Positions 1 through 9,550 are shown, counted from the first letter of the stretch. The stretch: 64,000 nucleotides of DNA from Acrocarpospora phusangensis (GCF_016862995.1 NZ_BOOA01000033.1:1-64000); one strand, 5' to 3'. The notes: a model not told the origin generated them from the sequence alone. Translations and numbers: made by a program.

Positions 1-4
1 TCTG

Positions 5-935
5 ACTGAGTGTTTGACAAGATCACGTTGACGGATTGAGTGCCAGCTTTTGCTGGCGGTTGGCGGCATGGCCGCGGGTGAGGCGGCGAGCCATTCCGGA
101 GATGGCTGCCCAGCGGATCATCGCCTCAGCTGTGGCGGGGTGGCGTTCGTAGTCGCGGGCCAGGCGGCGGTGGGCGGTCAGCCAGGCCAGCGACCGTTCC
201 ACCACCCAGCGGCGCGCGATCACGGCGAACCCGATCTGGCCTGGCGCTTTACGGACGATGTGTAGCGTGGTCCGCACGACCCGCTGCGCCCACTCCACCA
301 GCATCCCGGCGAAGCCGGCGTCGGCGTAGACGAACCGGACCGGCGTGACCAGATACAGCGACAGCAGGGTGGTCTTGGCGCCGTCGCGGTCCTGCACCGA
401 GGCGGCCATCACACAGACCAGCAGCAGGCCCAGGGTGTCGGTGACGATGAACCGCTTCCGCCCGTTGATCTTCTTGTTCGCGTCGTACCCGCGCGAGTCG
501 CCTGCGACGGTGTCGGCGCCCTTGACGCTCTGGGAGTCGATGATCCCGGCCGAGGGTTCGCCTTCCCTGCCCTGCTGCGCGCGGACGCGGCGGCGGAGCA
601 CCGCCAGGATCTGCTCGGTGACCTTGGCGTCTTCCCACCGCACGAAATACCAGTACACGGTCTGCCAGGGCGGGAAGTCGAAGGGCAGCTGCCGCCAGGC
701 GCAGCCGGTGCGCACGACGTACAGGATGGCGTCGACGATGTCGCGGTGCGGGTGCTTCTCGGGCCGGCCACCGCTGTTGGGCGTGGGTAACAGTGGCTCG
801 ATCAGCGCCCACTGGGCGTCGGTCAGGTCGGAGGGATAACGGCGATCACGCGGCACCTGGCCATGATCGCCTCGCACTGGTCCGGTGCGATGACCAGGTG
901 TCCGGACTGTTATCCGCCCTTCTCAAACACTCAGT
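5..935 (-). mobile_element. IS5-type insertion sequence, apparently complete
   Basis: A single transposase gene is bracketed by near-perfect 17-bp terminal inverted repeats. The left copy (5-21) reads ACTGAGTGTTTGACAAG. The right copy (919-935), reverse-complemented, differs at one base. The match resumes as TCT outside both ends, so the true tips could lie a few bases further out and beyond the window. No target-site duplication can be judged because the window begins at the element. The element ends about 80 bp downstream of dndE and so marks the left edge of the Dnd island. Confidence 0.85.
23..877 (-). CDS. IS5-family transposase
   Basis: A DDE transposase of 284 residues that cuts and inserts its own element. 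The N-terminus has the IS5-type YPSDLTDAQWALIEPLLP segment followed by the GCAWRQLP block. Catalytic acidic residues can be placed in IIDSQSVKG, in YADAGFAG and in RWVVERSLAWL near the C-terminus, the usual D-D-E spacing of this family. The frame is uninterrupted and the length normal, so the element may be active. The start is GTG at 877; no strong Shine-Dalgarno sequence is visible. It is unrelated in function to the neighbouring dnd genes, but marks a recombination point beside them. Confidence 0.9.
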   Translation of the reverse strand: MRGDHGQVPRDRRYPSDLTDAQWALIEPLLPTPNSGGRPEKHPHRDIVDAILYVVRTGCAWRQLPFDFPPWQTVYWYFVRWEDAKVTEQILAVLRRRVRAQQGREGEPSAGIIDSQSVKGADTVAGDSRGYDANKKINGRKRFIVTDTLGLLLVCVMAASVQDRDGAKTTLLSLYLVTPVRFVYADAGFAGMLVEWAQRVVRTTLHIVRKAPGQIGFAVIARRWVVERSLAWLTAHRRLARDYERHPATAEAMIRWAAISGMARRLTRGHAANRQQKLALNPST

Positions 936-1013
936 GAGATATCGGCCTTCTTTGAGGACGTAATAGTATCGTTCAAAATCCGCTGCAACAACTCGTGCCT
1001 AAAGTCCGAGGGC

Positions 1014-1400
1014 TTAGTTTTGAGCGGACGCTGCCATTGATAGCAGGCGCCCGACATTGGTCAGCTCTTGACGACCAGCTAGATAGCCAATCCCTCGGTG
1101 TACATGGATGATCAGCATCCTTGACACTTCCTCGTCGGTGGGATGAAGTCCTTCTTCGAGACAACGAAACTTTAGTAGCCCAAGATACACATCACCAAAA
1201 GTTCCCGAAAAAGTCCTCCACGTCATCTCTACGTTGGAATCTGCAACAATCTCCTTTACTAGAGGTGTGGATGGATCAGCCAATGATGCGGCCAGGGCCC
1301 ATCGGCATAGGACATTCCAATTCTTAATTCCGGTGACACGCTTTAGCTTTATAAGCTGATCTTTCGCAGGCTGAGATAGTCGTATCGTGTCAAGCGACAT
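1014..1400 (-). CDS. dndE: DNA sulfur modification protein DndE
   Basis: Small 128-residue DndE, which in characterised Dnd systems is a structural or nicked-DNA-binding member of the DndCDE complex that puts sulfur on the DNA backbone. The segment around residues 7-38 (RLSQPAKDQLIKLKRVTGIK followed by NWNVLCRWAL) is the family hallmark. The ATG at 1400 is chosen over upstream in-frame starts because GGGGAAAG lies about nine bases before it and because it overlaps the 3' end of dndD by 11 bp, indicating translational coupling. It is the last gene of a dndB-C-D-E operon; the IS5 element follows about 80 bp downstream. Length is normal for the family. Confidence 0.93.
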   Translation of the reverse strand: MSLDTIRLSQPAKDQLIKLKRVTGIKNWNVLCRWALAASLADPSTPLVKEIVADSNVEMTWRTFSGTFGDVYLGLLKFRCLEEGLHPTDEEVSRMLIIHVHRGIGYLAGRQELTNVGRLLSMAASAQN

Positions 1401-3378
1401 AGCGAGTCTTTCCCCATCCATAACCGCGCTCGATCGTGGTCGTAAACGTCGTATCGTTGTGGACCAAAGTGTAGGTCTGGGCGATCGATGGGATGAGGCT
1501 CTCCAAGAGCTCGTCATCGATCTCTTCGTCGGTGGACAGCAACAGGACTTGGTGGCTCGCCTGAGGGAAGTATCTCTCGACGAGGTTTTTCCTGTGTCGG
1601 CTGTCGAGACGTCCCAAGGGGGTATCGATGACGCTGGGGAGCCGATTTCCTGCGACACGTGCCAGGCCCCAGAGCAGGGACACTGCAAGAAGCTGTCGCT
1701 CGCCGGCGCTTAGCCGTGCGGGGTTAAGTTCGTCACCGTCCAAGCCAACCAAGGTCAGAGTGAACTTGTTCGTGTCGATGCGTAGATCCTTGACCAGGCC
1801 ATCCTTGCGCATCAGTCGAGTGAAGCTGTCCAGTACGGCTACTTCCAAATGGCTAATGTGTCGCTGAAGGAGCAATTCGCCGAACTTCTCAAGAGTATTG
1901 CGCGCGCGGTCAGAGTAGGAGACCACTCTGGAGCGGTGCTCAATCTTCGCGAGATCAGAAGCTCGCTTGCCGTAGGCCCTATCGCGAGCAGCCACGAGCT
2001 GTTCATGTTCACGAACGCGAGATGCGTGTGCTTCCTCCATCGCCCGCAACTCGCGTTCCAGGTGGTCTACATGCCGGCGCACCACGTCCTGCCGAGCAAT
2101 CAAGTCAGCAATCGCCTCTTCTGCCGGAACCCCAGCAAGCTGACGATCGAGCGCATCAAGCTGTTCGCGAAGGCCAGATGACTCTGCTAGAAGCTCCCGC
2201 GCATGATGATCCTCATTGTCGAGAACCTGGTCAAGAGAGTTGAGCTGCTGAATCCCCGTCGTCGACATTTGAATCACCCGGGGAGCCTCTGCGCTAACCG
2301 CCAGTCGAGCGCGGTCTCCTTCGAGGAACTGCGTTACTCGCTCCAGCATCGTCGACGTGACTCCCTCACCAAGCAGGGAGAGAACCATCTCGTCCCTGGA
2401 GCTCAGCGTGTCGAGCATCTGTGCCGCCCGAGCCGCCTCTTCCTCTTGGACGACCTGTCTGCGCAATCTCTCTAGCTGGACCTTGAGAAGAAGCAGAGGT
2501 AGCGGTCCTGCGGACACCGTGTTAGCGAGAATCTCAGTGAGAGCCTCAAGCCGCTTCTCAGCGATCTCCTTCTGTGCCTGCAACTCTGCCCGACGCCGAT
2601 AGAGATCACCGCCCTCCTTTGCGAAGTCGGTTTCAACTAGCTTGAGTGTCTTCTTCTCACGCAGGAGGTCCGCTCTTACCGAAGCCAACCGTTGAAGAGC
2701 ATCTGCCCTGGCTACTTCATTCTCATCGAGCTGCGCCTCAATACTGGCGATCAGTTCGAGGGCAGCTTCGTCGTCTTGTGTCACCCTTTGGCGCCGTTGA
2801 AGAGCAAGAAGGTCTGTTCGAAGCTGCTCGACAGTGCTTACCCCGAGAAGCGATTGGATCGCTGATTCGATTACCGGCGCCGCGCGCTCTGGGTCAGCGA
2901 GCGACTCAATCTTTTCACCGTCGAAGAAGAACAAGGAGGCTACCTCGAGGGGCAGAAGATCTTCGACGTAGTCCGTCCATGTCTCGCTAATAGCCTTGTC
3001 GTGCTCACCGTTGATGAAGACGCTAAGGGATTCACGGACTATCTTCCCGCTAACCGTCCAGTACCGCTCGATGCGATAATGACGCTGCGCGCCCTCCACC
3101 ACGGTCGAGAACCAAAGCTTCACGCCCGCCTGCTTCGGGGTAGCTTGCCGGTTCACGCTATCGCGAAGAAACGCCTCGTAGGAACGGTTTCCTCGACTGC
3201 TGCATCGCGCGCGTGAACCATACAGGGCGAGTTGGATGGCGTCTAGCAACGTTGTCTTGCCGCACCCGTTGAGTCCGCCGATCAGGATAATCGGCTTACC
3301 CGGCTTTGTGTTTAGAGAGAGAACCTGCTTGCCCTTATAGGCGCCGAAGTTCTCCAGGGTGATGTCATGCAGGAGCAT
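1390..3378 (-). CDS. dndD: DNA sulfur modification protein DndD (SMC-like ATPase)
   Basis: 662-residue ATPase of the phosphorothioation complex, thought to provide nicking or conformational energy for sulfur insertion together with DndC and DndE. The N-terminus MLLHDITLENFGAYKG leads to a Walker A motif GGLNGCGKTTLLD at about residues 34-46. A long Glu/Arg/Leu-rich central region is typical of SMC/Rad50 coiled coils. The C-terminus has an ABC signature RLSAGERQLLAVSLLWGLA and a Walker B-like SVIDTPLGRLD. The ATG at 3378 is preferred to longer options because the family starts at this motif and it overlaps the dndC stop by 14 bp. All ATPase motifs look intact. Confidence 0.95.
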   Translation of the reverse strand: MLLHDITLENFGAYKGKQVLSLNTKPGKPIILIGGLNGCGKTTLLDAIQLALYGSRARCSSRGNRSYEAFLRDSVNRQATPKQAGVKLWFSTVVEGAQRHYRIERYWTVSGKIVRESLSVFINGEHDKAISETWTDYVEDLLPLEVASLFFFDGEKIESLADPERAAPVIESAIQSLLGVSTVEQLRTDLLALQRRQRVTQDDEAALELIASIEAQLDENEVARADALQRLASVRADLLREKKTLKLVETDFAKEGGDLYRRRAELQAQKEIAEKRLEALTEILANTVSAGPLPLLLLKVQLERLRRQVVQEEEAARAAQMLDTLSSRDEMVLSLLGEGVTSTMLERVTQFLEGDRARLAVSAEAPRVIQMSTTGIQQLNSLDQVLDNEDHHARELLAESSGLREQLDALDRQLAGVPAEEAIADLIARQDVVRRHVDHLERELRAMEEAHASRVREHEQLVAARDRAYGKRASDLAKIEHRSRVVSYSDRARNTLEKFGELLLQRHISHLEVAVLDSFTRLMRKDGLVKDLRIDTNKFTLTLVGLDGDELNPARLSAGERQLLAVSLLWGLARVAGNRLPSVIDTPLGRLDSRHRKNLVERYFPQASHQVLLLSTDEEIDDELLESLIPSIAQTYTLVHNDTTFTTTIERGYGWGKTRYVA

Positions 3379-4888
3379 CGGTGTTCTCTTCGTCCAGTCC
3401 GAGTAGGGCGGGGGCGGTCTTGTTGTTGCGGTTACGGAGAGCGAGATCCAATGCATCGTCTGCATCTGCGTAGTAGCCCCGCTTGATGGTGGCCTCCAGG
3501 GCCTCGAAGAGCCCAGAGCGACGAGTCATGGTGCGGAACTTTCGCTCCACCGACAGCAGCTCACGCATTGTCTTGAAGTGGAGCTCATCGTCATCACATA
3601 CCTCACGAAGAAGCTCTACTTCGTCGGCAGCCACAGCGAGGTGTTGGTCCAGCGGTCCACCAGGAAACTCTTCGCCGGTTTCCTGGTTGTAGATGCGCGG
3701 TAGCGAGTCTTCGATCTCGTGCTTCTCGAAGACCCAGATGCGACGAATCTCATGGAGCTCATCCATCGTGATGAGTTCGATCCCACGGACGTAGTCAGGT
3801 GCGTTCTTACGAATCCATGTCTGAGCGTTAAGGAGCTTGCTAAGCCAGTCTTCGCGGGCTTTCTGAGTATATGGCCCAGGCACATTTCGGTCGTTGAACA
3901 GCTGGATGCTGCCATTCATTTTGCGGAAGTCACGCAAGTGGCTGTCGTCGGGGACGTCGAGCTCATCCCGCAGCTCCAGGAGCGGAAGCATCCACTCCTT
4001 CTCCTCATCGTTCTGGATCATAGCCGACATGGACTTGTCTTTATCGACGAGTGTGCACGTCCAGCACCCGAACCGACTGTCACCGCAGGAAGGGGTGGTG
4101 TTGTCGACAACAAGCGGACACTCGCCATCGCTCGACGCCCCCTGGTACATCGTGAGGAGATCCTTGTTCGGATGCCCCCAGGGGTTGGGTTGCTGCATCA
4201 GGAACGTCCAGACCTCATCGTTGCTCCATGCCTCAACAGGGCTGTAGACGAGGGAGTTGGGGAGATTGCCGTTTGGCGAGAGCCGGTCGCGTATACGGCG
4301 TTTCTCATGCCGCTGCATCACCCGAGCTCGAGCTTGGCTCTCGGCCTTCCGGATGCCCAAAACCAGGATGGCCTCGCCATGGTCGTGGACGACTCGACGG
4401 ATAAAAGAGTTCGATGGGCGGATCTTCAACCGTTCGGTACACCAGCGGAACTTCGGCCGGGGAGCAGGGTAACCCTTGCCGATGAGTCCCACCCAGAAGG
4501 TGTCCTTCACCTCCGGCGTCAGGCGGTTCGGCTGGATCGGTAGCTGCTGTTCCTCTGCAGCCTGACGCATGGTCTCCAGCGACTGAGTCACCCATGCGGC
4601 CACGACAGGATTCTCAACCAGAGTGTCCGTGCTGATGACATAGACCGGCTTGGTCCGTTGTTCGACGTCCAACCCCTGCAACGCTGTCCAGACAAGCTGA
4701 AGGACTGCGGTCGAGTCCTTACCTCCGCTGTATCCCACAACCCAAGGAACCTGATCCGCAAGGTAGAGCTCTCGGATCTCTGAAGTGAGCTCGCTCACGA
4801 CAGCGGCAAGCCCACCCTGGCCCTCGAACGGGGTCGCCCGTCGGGTGGGCGTGTTCAGCATGACGGCACTGCGCGTCGGGGTGCTCAT
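3365..4888 (-). CDS. dndC: DNA phosphorothioation protein DndC (PP-loop ATPase, Fe-S)
   Basis: 507-residue DndC, the PAPS-reductase-like protein that activates DNA phosphate and delivers sulfur. The PP-loop WVVGYSGGKDST is at residues 49-60. A cysteine cluster PSCGDSRFGCWTC at about residue 265 is the expected 4Fe-4S ligand region. The ATG at 4888 overlaps the dndB stop as ATGA and is preceded by GAGGAGAG, so it is well supported; a second ATG nine codons in is less likely. It is the second gene of the dndBCDE operon. No truncation is visible. Confidence 0.95.
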   Translation of the reverse strand: MSTPTRSAVMLNTPTRRATPFEGQGGLAAVVSELTSEIRELYLADQVPWVVGYSGGKDSTAVLQLVWTALQGLDVEQRTKPVYVISTDTLVENPVVAAWVTQSLETMRQAAEEQQLPIQPNRLTPEVKDTFWVGLIGKGYPAPRPKFRWCTERLKIRPSNSFIRRVVHDHGEAILVLGIRKAESQARARVMQRHEKRRIRDRLSPNGNLPNSLVYSPVEAWSNDEVWTFLMQQPNPWGHPNKDLLTMYQGASSDGECPLVVDNTTPSCGDSRFGCWTCTLVDKDKSMSAMIQNDEEKEWMLPLLELRDELDVPDDSHLRDFRKMNGSIQLFNDRNVPGPYTQKAREDWLSKLLNAQTWIRKNAPDYVRGIELITMDELHEIRRIWVFEKHEIEDSLPRIYNQETGEEFPGGPLDQHLAVAADEVELLREVCDDDELHFKTMRELLSVERKFRTMTRRSGLFEALEATIKRGYYADADDALDLALRNRNNKTAPALLGLDEENTDAPA

Positions 4889-6018
4889 CGCTCTCCTCGC
4901 TGATAGGCGTCCTCTGCCTGCTTCTCTTCGGTACTCAGTTCGAGACCGAGCTGCAGCCGCAGATGATTCACTGTCAGTACGACATTTTGATGATTTTTCG
5001 AGACTCGGCCACCGATGATCGCGCGCCCCTCCCACTCGGGGTTGGTGCGGGACCAGTCGACATCGCGTAGCGGTGTCAGCCGAGGCTTCCACTCCTCTGG
5101 ATCAAGTGATTCGTGGAGCAGTGTGTTCCCAAGGAGGCCGATCGCGTGAAGCGCGATCCCATGCGTGTGCAGGTCTTGCTTCCGGACTTCTGCTGCGGAG
5201 AGAGCCTTGCGCCGTACCTCGCCCCAATCAGGGATAAGATCATCGACCGCCTCCCAGAAGCCCCACGATAGTTGCTCCGCTTCCTTGCTGGACTTCAACT
5301 CCAGTCCTTGCAGGAGCGCACTCGTGGCCGAGTACAAGGCGCTCAGAGTGAAGAGCTTCCGGGATCGGGCGGACAGGTTGCTACTCTCCATCTCCACGAA
5401 GTTGCGGAAGACCGGACACTTCAGCGCGAGGAGGCGGGTCAGCTGCGACAGCTCATCGCGGTGATCGTAGAGGACTCCGATGGAACGCGCAGGTCGTACG
5501 GCATGGCGGTTGAGATCAGCGAACATTTGCTGACTGCGTTCAAGTCCCGCGTCGTGGAAGAACACCACGGCGATGGTCTCGTCACCTAGTGCTGGATTCT
5601 CCTTTAGGGCGGTCTCGATGGCGGCACGTCGGTGCTGACCATCGTTGATCAAGAACTGTGACGCCATGGGGATGTGGAGTTGGCCAACTCGCATACCGGG
5701 TCCTTGATCCGAAACCCCTACGAATCGCATAGCTCCGTCGACGGAGGCAGTAAGTGCACTGAAGACGTAATCGTCTGGGTTCTCAAGGATGTACCTTGCG
5801 AGGGCAGGCACACGTCCCTTGTTCAGGACTCGCTGTGCCCGCACCTCTGGAGCCAGTTCATCCTCATCGAATAGGAAGATCCTCGGTATGAGCCGCAAGG
5901 GGCACATGGAGACGTAGTATTCACGCCCAGCCTGCACCCCGCGGATCGCTGGGAAGGTGTACTCGAAGCCCGCGGTGGTGGCTTCACTGCCATGCAGTCC
6001 TTGCCCGTGTGCTCCCAC
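4885..6018 (-). CDS. dndB: DNA sulfur modification protein DndB (DGQHR family)
   Basis: 377-residue DndB. In studied systems DndB is not needed for sulfur insertion; its loss raises modification, and it binds the dnd promoter as a repressor. Hallmarks are the early block FEYTFPAIRGVQAGREYYVS (residues 18-37) and the LINDGQHRRAAIETALK box near residue 130 that names the DGQHR domain. The start is taken as GTG at 6018, although the Shine-Dalgarno match is weak. It is divergent from dndA, with a TACGT palindrome in the shared promoter (6033-6064) that would suit autoregulation. It overlaps dndC by 4 bp. Confidence 0.94.
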   Translation of the reverse strand: MGAHGQGLHGSEATTAGFEYTFPAIRGVQAGREYYVSMCPLRLIPRIFLFDEDELAPEVRAQRVLNKGRVPALARYILENPDDYVFSALTASVDGAMRFVGVSDQGPGMRVGQLHIPMASQFLINDGQHRRAAIETALKENPALGDETIAVVFFHDAGLERSQQMFADLNRHAVRPARSIGVLYDHRDELSQLTRLLALKCPVFRNFVEMESSNLSARSRKLFTLSALYSATSALLQGLELKSSKEAEQLSWGFWEAVDDLIPDWGEVRRKALSAAEVRKQDLHTHGIALHAIGLLGNTLLHESLDPEEWKPRLTPLRDVDWSRTNPEWEGRAIIGGRVSKNHQNVVLTVNHLRLQLGLELSTEEKQAEDAYQRGER

Positions 6019-6032
6019 CCGTTACACGATAG

Positions 6033-6064
6033 CGTATGTACGTCAACGATTTAACGTACGCACG
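6033..6064. promoter_or_regulatory. Candidate DndB operator in the dndB/dndA divergent promoter
   Basis: An imperfect inverted repeat with 11-bp arms (6033-6043 and 6054-6064) contains the symmetrical core TACGT-N10-ACGTA at 6039-6058. It sits in the roughly 83-bp space between the dndB start and the likely dndA start. From memory, DndB in enterobacteria recognises TACG...CGTA-type palindromes; here the TACG and CGTA halves are 12 bp apart. Regulation by DndB is inference. Confidence 0.5.
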
Positions 6065-6101
6065 TGAGTCGGTAGTAACAGTATGGGAGCTGGTGAGGGC
6101 C

Positions 6102-7244
6102 TTGGTCGCCTACCTCGATGCAGCAGCGACGACACGCGTAGCGCCCCAGGTAGCAGAGGTCGTGTTGCACTGGATGCGTGAAGACTTCGGCAACGCCGGA
6201 TCGCGCACCCATGAATACGGCGCACGTGCGAAGAAGGCAGTAGCTCGTGCTCGTGAGAGCCTTGCTCGTACTCTAGCCGCACGTCCCGATGAGTTGATCT
6301 TCACGAGCGGTGCGACTGAGAGCAACAACATCGCCATCCTCGGGCTGGTACCTCATGGCGAGAAGCACAACCGCCGCCACATCATCAGTTCAGCTATCGA
6401 GCACAAAGCGGTCCTGGAGCCGCTGGAGCATCTGGAGGCTCAAGGGTTCGAGATCGACCTGATCAAGCCAGGGCCATCAGGCCGGGTGAGCGCTGCAGCC
6501 GTACGAGAGCGACTTCGTCCCGACACACTCCTGGTGTCACTCATGCACGTCAACAACGAAACGGGTGTCATCCAGCCCGTCGCTGAACTGGCTGAGCACC
6601 TACGCACCACCTCAACGTTCTTCCACGTTGATGCGGCACAGGGCTTCGGAAAGCTACCTGACGATCTTCGAGGGCCGATCGACCTCATAAGCTTCAGCGG
6701 CCACAAGGTCGGTGCCCCTAAGGGAGTCGGTGGCCTTCTCGTCAGACGTAGGGGGCGAGACACGGTCCCCTTGACTCCCCTGATGTACGGCGGAGGCCAA
6801 GAACGTAAGCTCCGACCCGGGACACTCCCCGTACCGCTCATCATGGGGCTGAGCAAGGCTGTTGAGCTGTTTGAGAGCGAGCGGGACAAGTGGCTTGCCG
6901 AAGCCGAAGATTTCCGCACCCGCCTGCTCGCGGAGCTCGATAGGACTCGATTCCACCTGCACGGTGACCAAGACCACGTTATTCCTCACATCATCAACCT
7001 CTCATTCGACGGAGTCGACGCTGAAGCCTTGATCTTGCAGTTGAAGAATTCCGTGGCGATCGCAACCGGATCGGCGTGTACGAGCGCGTCCTACACACCT
7101 AGCCATGTCCTCGCAGCGATGGGCCTTCCCGAGGCCGAAGCGAGCAACGGGCTCAGGCTGTCTTGGTTCCCAGATCAGGCGAATGAACTCGACATCGAAG
7201 ACTTCGTCAGTACCATTCGCGACTACCAGGCCGGGGTCGCCTAG
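6102..7244 (+). CDS. dndA: Cysteine desulfurase DndA
   Basis: PLP-dependent cysteine desulfurase (380 residues) that mobilises sulfur from L-cysteine for DndC. The N-terminus AYLDAAATTRVAP is the class V aminotransferase start. The PLP lysine is in SFSGHKVGAPKG (about residue 202) and the persulfide cysteine in ATGSACTSASYTP (about residue 326). I chose TTG at 6102 because GTGAGGG lies 5 bp upstream and family proteins begin just before the YLD motif; GTG at 6093 is possible. An ATG at 6036 lies inside the promoter palindrome and is unlikely. Its 3' end overlaps the convergent methyltransferase by 4 bp. It is divergent from dndBCDE. Confidence 0.93.
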   Translation: MVAYLDAAATTRVAPQVAEVVLHWMREDFGNAGSRTHEYGARAKKAVARARESLARTLAARPDELIFTSGATESNNIAILGLVPHGEKHNRRHIISSAIEHKAVLEPLEHLEAQGFEIDLIKPGPSGRVSAAAVRERLRPDTLLVSLMHVNNETGVIQPVAELAEHLRTTSTFFHVDAAQGFGKLPDDLRGPIDLISFSGHKVGAPKGVGGLLVRRRGRDTVPLTPLMYGGGQERKLRPGTLPVPLIMGLSKAVELFESERDKWLAEAEDFRTRLLAELDRTRFHLHGDQDHVIPHIINLSFDGVDAEALILQLKNSVAIATGSACTSASYTPSHVLAAMGLPEAEASNGLRLSWFPDQANELDIEDFVSTIRDYQAGVA

Positions 7245-8752
7245 GTTCTTCGGACTAGCCGGTGTCCACGTAGCTCACGACCGCAGCGCACGAGCTCGGC
7301 TTCCCAACCTTGCTCGGTTCCGATGAGGTGAGGGTTTGTGTAGAGGCCGGCTCGAAGCTCGCTGTCGGTTAACCGCCGGTACTTCGGAACATCCGGGTCA
7401 TCCGGGTGCAGGAACTCATGTTTGCGGTGGAGCAGTGGCCTATTCAGAGACTCCTCATATGACATGAACGATGTTTGCAGCGCGGCAAGGTCCACCATGT
7501 AGGACGACCTGAGGCGTGGGTGCGGGTCAACGTCGAAGTCCGGGTAGTTGAGCCAGCTAACACCTCGACCCCGATGTCGTAGCTTGGCTACCGTCCATTC
7601 CGGGGGGCGCCCGGCTGCGATCGAGGCACAGTGCTCATACAGACGTAGGACGACGGGAAGATGGTCAACTGCGCGGGAGTGCACGTAGAGTGCCGTTGGC
7701 GTGAGCTTGCCCACCTTGGAACTGCTCATCGCAGCGCGCACGTAGGAATCGTCGCGGAGCTTGAGAAGCAGCCGGTCGGACCGCCGACATGCCTCCTTGT
7801 AGGAGGTGAAGAAGGCCCTCACATCGAGTTGCACCGACAGCGGGAGGCAGGCGAAGGGGGCGCGTCCGTTGAAGAGCTCGACCCCGAGAAAGAGCAGGGT
7901 GGAGAGCGTCGATCGCTTGACGCCCTCTGTGATCTTTTCGATGTCAGCTGAGGCTCGGACGATTCGCTGAAGTTCAGAGGTGTTCACATGGGCCAGGAGG
8001 TCTGCCATCTGAGCCGGCATCTCCTCTAGGCGGGGCACTCGGCCTCGTTGCTCGGTGTAGTCGACTACAGATGCGATCGCAGATGCAGCGTCATCGGACG
8101 CAAGCCAAGGAGCCGCAGGTGCAATTCGACGAACGAGATAGCTCAAGCGCGCCTCGTCGTGTTTGAAGGCGTACACGACACCTGGTGTCGCAGAGACGCA
8201 TCGGACGCCCGTGATGTCCTCGACGTAGCTTCGGAGCTCCGAAGCATCGAACAGATGCTGGAATGTCCTTCGGCTAGTGACGATGCCATCACCGAAAGCC
8301 TCACCTTTGACCCTACTCTTATCCCAGGTGAGTCGTGTGGAGACCACGATCGTCTCTCTTGCAAGCCCCCAAGCTTGCAGCAAGGTTCGGCGTCGCTCGT
8401 CGGGATCTTCGATGATGTTGAGGACGTAGGTCAACAGAACAATGTCAGCGTCCGCGAGCTGAGCTTCTGGGTGGTAATGAGGGTCCCACCCAGAAGCCTT
8501 GATATCCATGCGCTGCAGCTCGCGGACGTCACCCCCTCTGCCACATCCAAAGTCTAGAACTGACCGATCTCGGGATATTTGCTGGTCAATAATCGCCTGT
8601 CGGGCCGGCATCGACAGACCGGTTCTCCCGATGGCTGTGAGTCGGCGTTCAGTACTCCACGAGAGGCTTCTCGCGCCAGCGAAGTCCATGTACTCATCAT
8701 GCGGGCCAGAACCTGCCCCAGGCGGCGGATCGGACTCTTCCCTGATGCCCAC
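7241..8752 (-). CDS. DNA phosphorothioation-associated putative methyltransferase
   Basis: About 503 residues. A class I SAM-binding motif VLDFGCGRGGDVREL lies at residues 65-79, and a later acidic loop ends in LLTYVLNIIEDPDERR. The long C-terminal part matches, in my recollection, the protein family repeatedly found beside dnd genes and called 'putative methyltransferase'. The target is unknown; DNA is assumed only from context. The GTG at 8752 has a weak ribosome site, and ATG at 8689 is a possible alternative. It is convergent with dndA (4-bp overlap), an arrangement that permits antisense interplay. Confidence 0.85.
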   Translation of the reverse strand: MGIREESDPPPGAGSGPHDEYMDFAGARSLSWSTERRLTAIGRTGLSMPARQAIIDQQISRDRSVLDFGCGRGGDVRELQRMDIKASGWDPHYHPEAQLADADIVLLTYVLNIIEDPDERRRTLLQAWGLARETIVVSTRLTWDKSRVKGEAFGDGIVTSRRTFQHLFDASELRSYVEDITGVRCVSATPGVVYAFKHDEARLSYLVRRIAPAAPWLASDDAASAIASVVDYTEQRGRVPRLEEMPAQMADLLAHVNTSELQRIVRASADIEKITEGVKRSTLSTLLFLGVELFNGRAPFACLPLSVQLDVRAFFTSYKEACRRSDRLLLKLRDDSYVRAAMSSSKVGKLTPTALYVHSRAVDHLPVVLRLYEHCASIAAGRPPEWTVAKLRHRGRGVSWLNYPDFDVDPHPRLRSSYMVDLAALQTSFMSYEESLNRPLLHRKHEFLHPDDPDVPKYRRLTDSELRAGLYTNPHLIGTEQGWEAELVRCGRELRGHRLVRRT

Positions 8753-8924
8753 TGCCCATGGTGAAAAGGTCCGACGTCCGACCTAGGTCGCCCTAGATGT
8801 GTGCGGCGATTCAAGGAGATCTGGACTTAGGTTGTTGCTTCCCCATTTTGATCGGTTCGCCTAAACTTGTCCCCGTCCTTGATCACAATGAAGTCGAGGG
8901 TGGAACGTGCCTCTCGGTGCTGAT

Positions 8925-9550
8925 CTACAGCTTGAGCAGGTATGCCCAGAGAATCTGGACGATCGAGGCGTCGGAGACGATGATGCGGTCGCAGGCGGTC
9001 TTACTGCCCGCGGTCCTGGGCTGAGCTTGGCGAGCAGTGCTTCGTCGGGATTTCGCAGAAAGACGCGAGGGGGTGGTGGCCGTATCCCTTGTAGTTGGCC
9101 GCGGCGCCTTCTTTCGCTATGCCTGGGATCGTGGACGAACCCAGCCGGATCATGATCTGTTTGCCCGGGTAGCGGTAAGCAGTCCGGGAGGCGGGGATGC
9201 CGTCGTCCCGGGCCACGATCAACTGGCATACCTGACGGCGTGGGGCTGCAGCAATCTGGTCCTGGCCCAGCGGATCGGACAGCGCGCGTCGCAGGCTGGG
9301 GTCGGAGGCGACCCGCCCGAACACTTCGCCTCTGGTCGCGCAGGGTGGCCAGGTGAGCCAGCACCGCCCACTGTCAGCGATCGTCACAGCAGCGTCCGTG
9401 AGGAGACGCCTACGGTCTGGACCCGGATTGAAGCCGCGGCGGCGCAGGGCGTGTGGCAGGTGTCTGCTCAGGCCGACGCCGGCCGACAGAACGCGAAGGA
9501 TGCCTACTCCGGCGTTGTTGACCGTATTGTCAACTCCGACCTCGAGATCT
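8925..9550 (-). pseudogene. Decayed IS1380-family transposase remnant
   Basis: Read across shifting minus-strand frames, this stretch recovers IS1380-type segments in the right order. An N-terminal NNAGVGILRVLSAGVGLSRH is followed by a DRRRLLTDAAVTIADSG-like block, then EVFGRVASDPSLRRALS, then KGYGHHPLASF and finally TAGSKTACDRIIVSDASI. Frameshifts separate the blocks, and the C-terminal half is missing. It fills most of the 960-bp gap between the methyltransferase and the restriction-type genes. No other gene is visible in 8753-9712. Confidence 0.65.

Noticed and set aside
1014-1688. A 224-residue protein instead of DndE
   Set aside because: The first 96 residues overlap dndD out of frame and match nothing; the DndE start at 1400 has a strong ribosome site.
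6036-6101. dndA starting at ATG 6036
   Set aside because: This ATG is inside the promoter palindrome and the extra residues do not resemble any cysteine desulfurase; TTG 6102 with GTGAGGG fits the family start.
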